DNA of 34,845 bases from Nitrospirota bacterium (GTDB lineage: Bacteria; Nitrospirota; Thermodesulfovibrionia; Thermodesulfovibrionales; SM23-35). The stretch spans positions 1 to 34,845 of the forward strand of contig JACUUX010000027.1 of the NCBI GenBank assembly GCA_014859105.1, in the 5' to 3' direction. The stretch's first letter is position 1. Each line of letters begins with the position of its first letter. Positions 32,108 to 34,845 of this stretch are shown piece by piece. A model generated the notes under the pieces. That model ran no database searches. It had not been told where the DNA came from and saw only the letters and a program-made list of their open reading frames with translations. Position numbers and translations under genes: made by a program.

Positions 32108-33299
32108 TTACTCCCCCGCCGATTAAAACATCCCCGCTATAGAATACGGCACTCTGTCCCGGGGCCGGAGACCATTGTGGTTCATCAAAAACAACACGAA
32201 CAATCTCACGGTCACCCCCTCCCTTGCCCTCCCCCCTCAAGGGGGAGGGGTGGGTGGGGGGGATTAAATATATTGTTGCAGGTTCATCTTTCATCGTTGA
32301 GCGAACTTTCACAGATGCCCTGAACTTTACCCCCTCTTTATCCCCCCTTGATAAGGGGGGAATTAGGGGGGTGGGAGGAATAAGCCAGTTAAGATTGCCA
32401 ACGAAAAATTCCTTTTTATTTGCAGCTTCCCGCGGCCCCACATATAAAGTATTTTTCGCAGCATCTATGCTTACCACGTAAAGAGGTTCTGGTGAAGAGA
32501 TGCCCAGTCCTTTTCTCTGGCCTATGGTATATCCATGTATTCCTTTATGCGTTCCTAACACCGTTCCGGTGTTTATATTAATAATAGGACCGGGTTTGCC
32601 TATGACATCTGAAAGCCTTTGAATAAATTTAAAATATTTTCTATCTTCAATAAAGCATATCTCCTGACTCTCTGACTTTATTGCCGGGAGAAGAATCTCA
32701 CGTGCCATTCTTCTGACTTCATCCTTCCTGTAATACCCGAGTGGCAGGAGCAGTCTTTTTAATTCTTTCTGACTCAAAATATAAAGGACATATGATTGGT
32801 CTTTCTTTGAATCAATCCCTTTTTTGAGTAAAAATTGTTTATCGGTCATTGGATTTTGGTCATTGGTCTTAACTAATGACTGATGACTATTGACTGTTGA
32901 CTTCTCCTGTTCAACCCTCGCATAGTGCCCTGTGGCAATATATTCAGCCCCCCTTTTTTCCGCCTCTTTTAAAAGAAAAGGGATTTTTATGAATCTGTTA
33001 CACATTATACACGGATTAGGAGTCAAGCCCTTGAAATAGGAACTTACAAAAGGTCTGACGATTTTCTCTGAAAAATCATTTCGTACATCGATTATACAGT
33101 GTGGTATTTTTAATTTACCGGCGTTTTCAGATGCCTCTTTTATTGACTGGGAGGAACAGCATATTTTTGCATTTTTCAGGCTTTCTTCATTCCAGAGAAT
33201 AAAGGATACTCCTTCCACATCATATCCCTGCTCCTTCAGAAGATATGCTGTGACAGAAGAGTCGACCCCACCGCTTATTCCTACAATAACCCTTGGCAT
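32091..33299 (-). CDS. mnmA: tRNA-specific 2-thiouridylase MnmA with three in-frame repeat insertions
   Basis: 402 residues. The PP-loop GISGGVDSSVTA is near the N terminus, the catalytic cysteines are in PCIMCNRFIK and SQEICFI, and GTHKGIHGYTIGQRKGLGIS and GPREAANKKEF are family signatures. MnmA thiolates U34 of Lys, Glu and Gln tRNAs using sulfur relayed by TusA. It is about 40 residues longer than usual because three repeats are read through: STVNSHQSLVKTNDQNPMTD after GHYARVEQ, PPTPLIPPLSRGDKEGVKF, and PPTHPSPLRGEGKGGG near the C terminus. No clear Shine-Dalgarno precedes the ATG. It converges on the DagK-like gene. Confidence 0.93.
   Translation of the reverse strand: MPRVIVGISGGVDSSVTAYLLKEQGYDVEGVSFILWNEESLKNAKICCSSQSIKEASENAGKLKIPHCIIDVRNDFSEKIVRPFVSSYFKGLTPNPCIMCNRFIKIPFLLKEAEKRGAEYIATGHYARVEQEKSTVNSHQSLVKTNDQNPMTDKQFLLKKGIDSKKDQSYVLYILSQKELKRLLLPLGYYRKDEVRRMAREILLPAIKSESQEICFIEDRKYFKFIQRLSDVIGKPGPIININTGTVLGTHKGIHGYTIGQRKGLGISSPEPLYVVSIDAAKNTLYVGPREAANKKEFFVGNLNWLIPPTPLIPPLSRGDKEGVKFRASVKVRSTMKDEPATIYLIPPTHPSPLRGEGKGGGDREIVRVVFDEPQWSPAPGQSAVFYSGDVLIGGGVIKKPG
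32213..32262 (-). repeat. 50-nt CCCTCC palindrome inside mnmA
   Basis: Nearly identical (48 of 50) to 11905-11954 in dsrN. The core is CCCTCCCCCCTCAAGGGGGA. In mnmA it is read in the frame PPTHPSPLRGEGKGGG, different from the frame used in dsrN. Confidence 0.85.
32328..32371 (-). repeat. CCCCCCTTGATAAGGGGGG palindrome inside mnmA
   Basis: TCCCCCCTTGATAAGGGGGG plus A is a clean hairpin with outer arms CCCCCT / AGGGGGG. It is read as TPLIPPLSRGDKEGV in MnmA. Confidence 0.8.
32845..32904 (-). repeat. TGACTGATGACTATTGACTG-type repeat inside mnmA
   Basis: GTCATTGGATTTTGGTCATT followed by several ATGACT/TTGACT units is a low-complexity dispersed-repeat type. It adds about 20 residues between GHYARVEQ and FLLKKGIDSKKDQSYVLY, two blocks normally close together in MnmA. 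Confidence 0.7.
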
Positions 33300-33316
33300 A
33301 ATTAAAATATAACACG

Positions 33317-33348
33317 TTGACCTTGCGTCCTGTAACTACTACAATATC
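33317..33348. repeat. Left direct repeat flanking the toxin-antitoxin pair
   Basis: TTGACCTTGCGTCCTGTAAC through CTACTACAATATC aligns with 34114-34150 (TTGAACTTATGTTCTGTAAC then CTACTACACTGCAATATC). Both carry a TTGAxC...TACAxT pair with 17-nt spacing, so both could be promoters. Confidence 0.7.
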
Positions 33349-33386
33349 TTATTATATTCATAGACAATCCCATTATTGTCCGGCCA

Positions 33387-33415
33387 TTGACTTATCCATA
33401 ATCAACACGTATACT
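33387..33415 (+). promoter_or_regulatory. Promoter of the toxin-antitoxin operon
   Basis: TTGACT (33387-33392) and TATACT (33410-33415) are spaced by exactly 17 nt. The -10 lies inside the proposed operator. Confidence 0.65.
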
Positions 33416-33424
33416 ACACGTATA
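33405..33424 (+). promoter_or_regulatory. Operator-like direct repeats (ACACGTATA x2)
   Basis: ACACGTATA occurs at 33405-33413 and 33416-33424, 11 bp (one helical turn) apart and covering the -10. This is a good candidate for autorepression by the antitoxin. Confidence 0.6.
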
Positions 33425-33441
33425 TAGAAAGGAGGATTTCA

Positions 33442-33672
33442 ATGCAAAAAAAGTTGACTATAACCATAGATGAGGAAGTTTATGAAGGTCTTCATAAGAC
33501 TATCGGCCCCCGCAAGATCAGTAAATTTGTTGAGGAATTGGTTCGCCCGCACGTAGTTCGCCCAAATCTGGAATTGGCATACTCCCAAATGTCAAAAGAC
33601 AAAAAAAGAGAAGCAGAAGCCTTGGATTGGGCAGAAACAACTTTTAAGGACATATCGCATGAAAAGAGGTGA
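33442..33672 (+). CDS. Antitoxin of a MazEF-type pair (ribbon-helix-helix-like)
   Basis: 76 residues starting [20 protein letters not shown], an N-terminal strand and helix typical of ribbon-helix-helix antitoxins, with an acidic, disordered tail ([18 protein letters not shown]) that would wrap the toxin. The AAAGGAGG site is strong. Its end overlaps the toxin start by 14 nt, and the operator lies over its promoter. Confidence 0.8.
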   Translation: MQKKLTITIDEEVYEGLHKTIGPRKISKFVEELVRPHVVRPNLELAYSQMSKDKKREAEALDWAETTFKDISHEKR

Positions 33673-33982
33673 GGTCTGGTGGGTTAATTTTGATCCCTCA
33701 GTCGGCGGGGAGATCAGGAAAAAACGTCCTGCCGTGATAGTTAGCAATGATGCATCAAACAAGTTCCTCAATCGAGTTCAGGTTGTTCCTCTAACCAGTA
33801 AGACAGATCGTCTGTATCCTAGCGAAGCGCTTGTCATATTTAACGGCAAGGAAAGCAAGGCCATGGCTGATCAACTGGCTACTATAAGCAAGTTAAGACT
33901 TTTTAAACGTACCGGTGTACTTTCAGAAGAAGATATGCTCCGGATCGGCGAGGCCATCAAAATACAATTAGATATTTATTGA
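33659..33982 (+). CDS. MazF/PemK-family toxin (mRNA interferase)
   Basis: 107 residues beginning [20 protein letters not shown], followed by [15 protein letters not shown] and [10 protein letters not shown], all MazF/PemK signatures. The conserved basic and serine/threonine residues of the cleavage site (R29 region, T-S-K) are intact. The toxin cleaves single-stranded mRNA unless bound by the antitoxin. Its ATG lies within the antitoxin gene, giving coupled translation. Confidence 0.92.
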   Translation: MKRGEVWWVNFDPSVGGEIRKKRPAVIVSNDASNKFLNRVQVVPLTSKTDRLYPSEALVIFNGKESKAMADQLATISKLRLFKRTGVLSEEDMLRIGEAIKIQLDIY

Positions 33983-34113
33983 AAGAGGGCTGACAAATTC
34001 TGACACAATTTACAATTCAGCAAAATTTAATTTTCAATTATAGTATACATGTTGATCAATTAAGGAATAAAATGGTTTAGAGAAAATGAAAAGAAATTTA
34101 AAATATCCAAAGA

Positions 34114-34150
34114 TTGAACTTATGTTCTGTAACTACTACACTGCAATATC
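34114..34150. repeat. Right direct repeat flanking the toxin-antitoxin pair; likely aroK promoter
   Basis: See 33317-33348. Here TTGAAC and TACACT with 17-nt spacing (34114-34142) lie 37 nt before the aroK ATG and are a good candidate for its promoter. 33983-34113 is an AT-rich spacer with nothing else visible. Confidence 0.6.
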
Positions 34151-34178
34151 GTGTGAAAATGCAGGATAGTGATATTTT

Positions 34179-34691
34179 ATGATGAAAAATATAATTCTGA
34201 CAGGGTTTATGGGAACAGGAAAGACAGCGGTCGGGAAGGAACTATCACGCCTTCTCAATATGAAGTTAATTGATGTCGATTCAGAGATAGAAAAATCTGA
34301 AAAAATGACAATCAATGAAATATTCACACATTTCGGAGAGGCGCGGTTCAGAGAAATTGAAACAGAGATGGTTAAAAAGATCTCTCAAAGTAAAAATGTT
34401 ATTATCTCTACCGGTGGCGGTGTTGTATTGAAACAGGAAAATATAGACATCCTCAAAAAAAACGGGGTTATTTTTTGGCTGACAGCATCCCCTGAGACAA
34501 TTCTGAATAGAACAGGAAATAGCAATAAAAGGCCATTGCTTCAGGCAGAGAACCCCCTTACCCGGATAAAAGAGCTTCTAAGTTTCAGGAAACCTTTCTA
34601 TGAAAAAGCTGATATTATGATAGATACGGAAGGGAAAAGCCCTTTGCAGATTGCAGAGGAGATAATACAACGGGTGAAGGATGAATTTTGA
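34179..34691 (+). CDS. aroK: Shikimate kinase AroK
   Basis: 170 residues. P-loop GFMGTGKTAVGKEL, substrate-binding DVDSEIE, FGEARFREIE, the STGGGVV motif and RPLL in the lid are all in place. It phosphorylates shikimate in chorismate synthesis. No other aro gene lies in the window, which ends 154 nt later in a repeat. Confidence 0.96.
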   Translation: MMKNIILTGFMGTGKTAVGKELSRLLNMKLIDVDSEIEKSEKMTINEIFTHFGEARFREIETEMVKKISQSKNVIISTGGGVVLKQENIDILKKNGVIFWLTASPETILNRTGNSNKRPLLQAENPLTRIKELLSFRKPFYEKADIMIDTEGKSPLQIAEEIIQRVKDEF

Positions 34692-34708
34692 TTTATCTCC
34701 CTCAAGAC

Positions 34709-34845
34709 TAACCCTTTTAATTCATAAATTTTGCATATATTGGCAGATACAGTATTTTCGCTCATTCTCAGCCCCGATAAGACAGGGGCTTCCGAGGTAA
34801 ATTCTTTCTTCGAAAGAATTTAAACCCGCTTAAATACTGTATCTG
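34709..34845 (-). repeat. MITE-like hairpin element with 14-bp terminal inverted repeats
   Basis: The boundary TAACCCTTTTAATTCATAAA is shared, inverted, with 185-208 and 24206-24220. CAGATACAGTATTT at 34744 is repeated inverted as AAATACTGTATCTG at the very end of the window (34832-34845). Inside lie AGCCCCGATAAGACAGGGGC and AAATTCTTTCTTCGAAAGAA plus TTT, two nested hairpins. A partial inverted copy lies at 2786-2861. No transposase is present. Confidence 0.65.

Noticed and set aside
24065-34845. Insertion sequences as source of the repeats
   Set aside because: No transposase or integrase-like ORF is found anywhere in the window; repeats are short and non-coding or in frame.

Overview
The window looks like chromosome of an anaerobic, Gram-negative sulfate/sulfite-reducing bacterium. 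It encodes dissimilatory sulfite reductase (DsrA, DsrB, DsrD), DsrC, the complete membrane complex DsrMKJOP and a DsrN-type amidotransferase. It also encodes outer-membrane and lipid A genes (bamA, skp, lpxD, fabZ, lpxA, lpxI). DsrD is present and DsrEFH/DsrL are absent, which points to the reductive direction. The AT-rich bases, the gene mix and the many GTCATTCC-type and CCCTCCCC-type palindromic repeats suggest a Nitrospirota (Thermodesulfovibrionia-like) or deltaproteobacterial-grade organism. That placement is an inference and was not tested by phylogeny.

Layout. 1-270: remnant of a restriction/helicase gene and a short repeat. 305-2599 (+): miaA, hfq, a Nudix hydrolase and a SurA-N/PpiD-like membrane chaperone, then tRNA-Leu(GAG). 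2786-3053: dispersed repeats. 3085-4722: a 36-residue zinc-binding-like protein, a HIT protein, tusA and a broken dedA. 4910-10959 (-): dsrC, an RsbRD_N-domain protein and dsrM-K-J-O-P, with K-J, J-O and O-P overlapping; a perfect 17-bp hairpin terminator follows dsrP. 11251-15258 (-): a YcaO protein translationally coupled to dsrN, an FmdB zinc ribbon and a small winged-helix protein. 15750-18210 (+): a zinc-ribbon plus HEAT (DVU0298-like) protein and an unrecognised 448-residue protein. 18191-22982 (-): dsrA, dsrB, dsrD, then a TPR protein and a YkgJ-type cysteine-cluster protein, with a good sigma70-like promoter before dsrA. 23261-23917 (-): a second DVU0298-like HEAT protein. 24301-30335 (+): bamA-skp-lpxD-fabZ-lpxA-lpxI. 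30367-32107 (+): bioW and a diacylglycerol-kinase-like gene, convergent with mnmA (-). 33442-33982 (+): a MazEF-type toxin-antitoxin pair. 34179-34691 (+): aroK. 34709-34845: a hairpin-rich, MITE-like repeat.

How the genes work together. DsrAB reduces sulfite and loads sulfur onto DsrC as a trisulfide. DsrMKJOP links this to the menaquinone pool. DsrD probably stimulates DsrAB, and DsrN would amidate siroheme. The YcaO, FmdB, winged-helix, HEAT, TPR, RsbRD_N and YkgJ proteins lie among the dsr genes and are candidate accessory factors; YcaO overlapping dsrN is the most intriguing.

The most unusual feature is that palindromic or tandem intergenic-type repeats sit inside at least six protein-coding genes without breaking the frame (dsrN, mnmA, the 448-residue gene, the DagK-like gene, bioW, and probably the skp signal peptide). 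One 50-nt repeat is present nearly unchanged in dsrN and mnmA but is read in two different frames.
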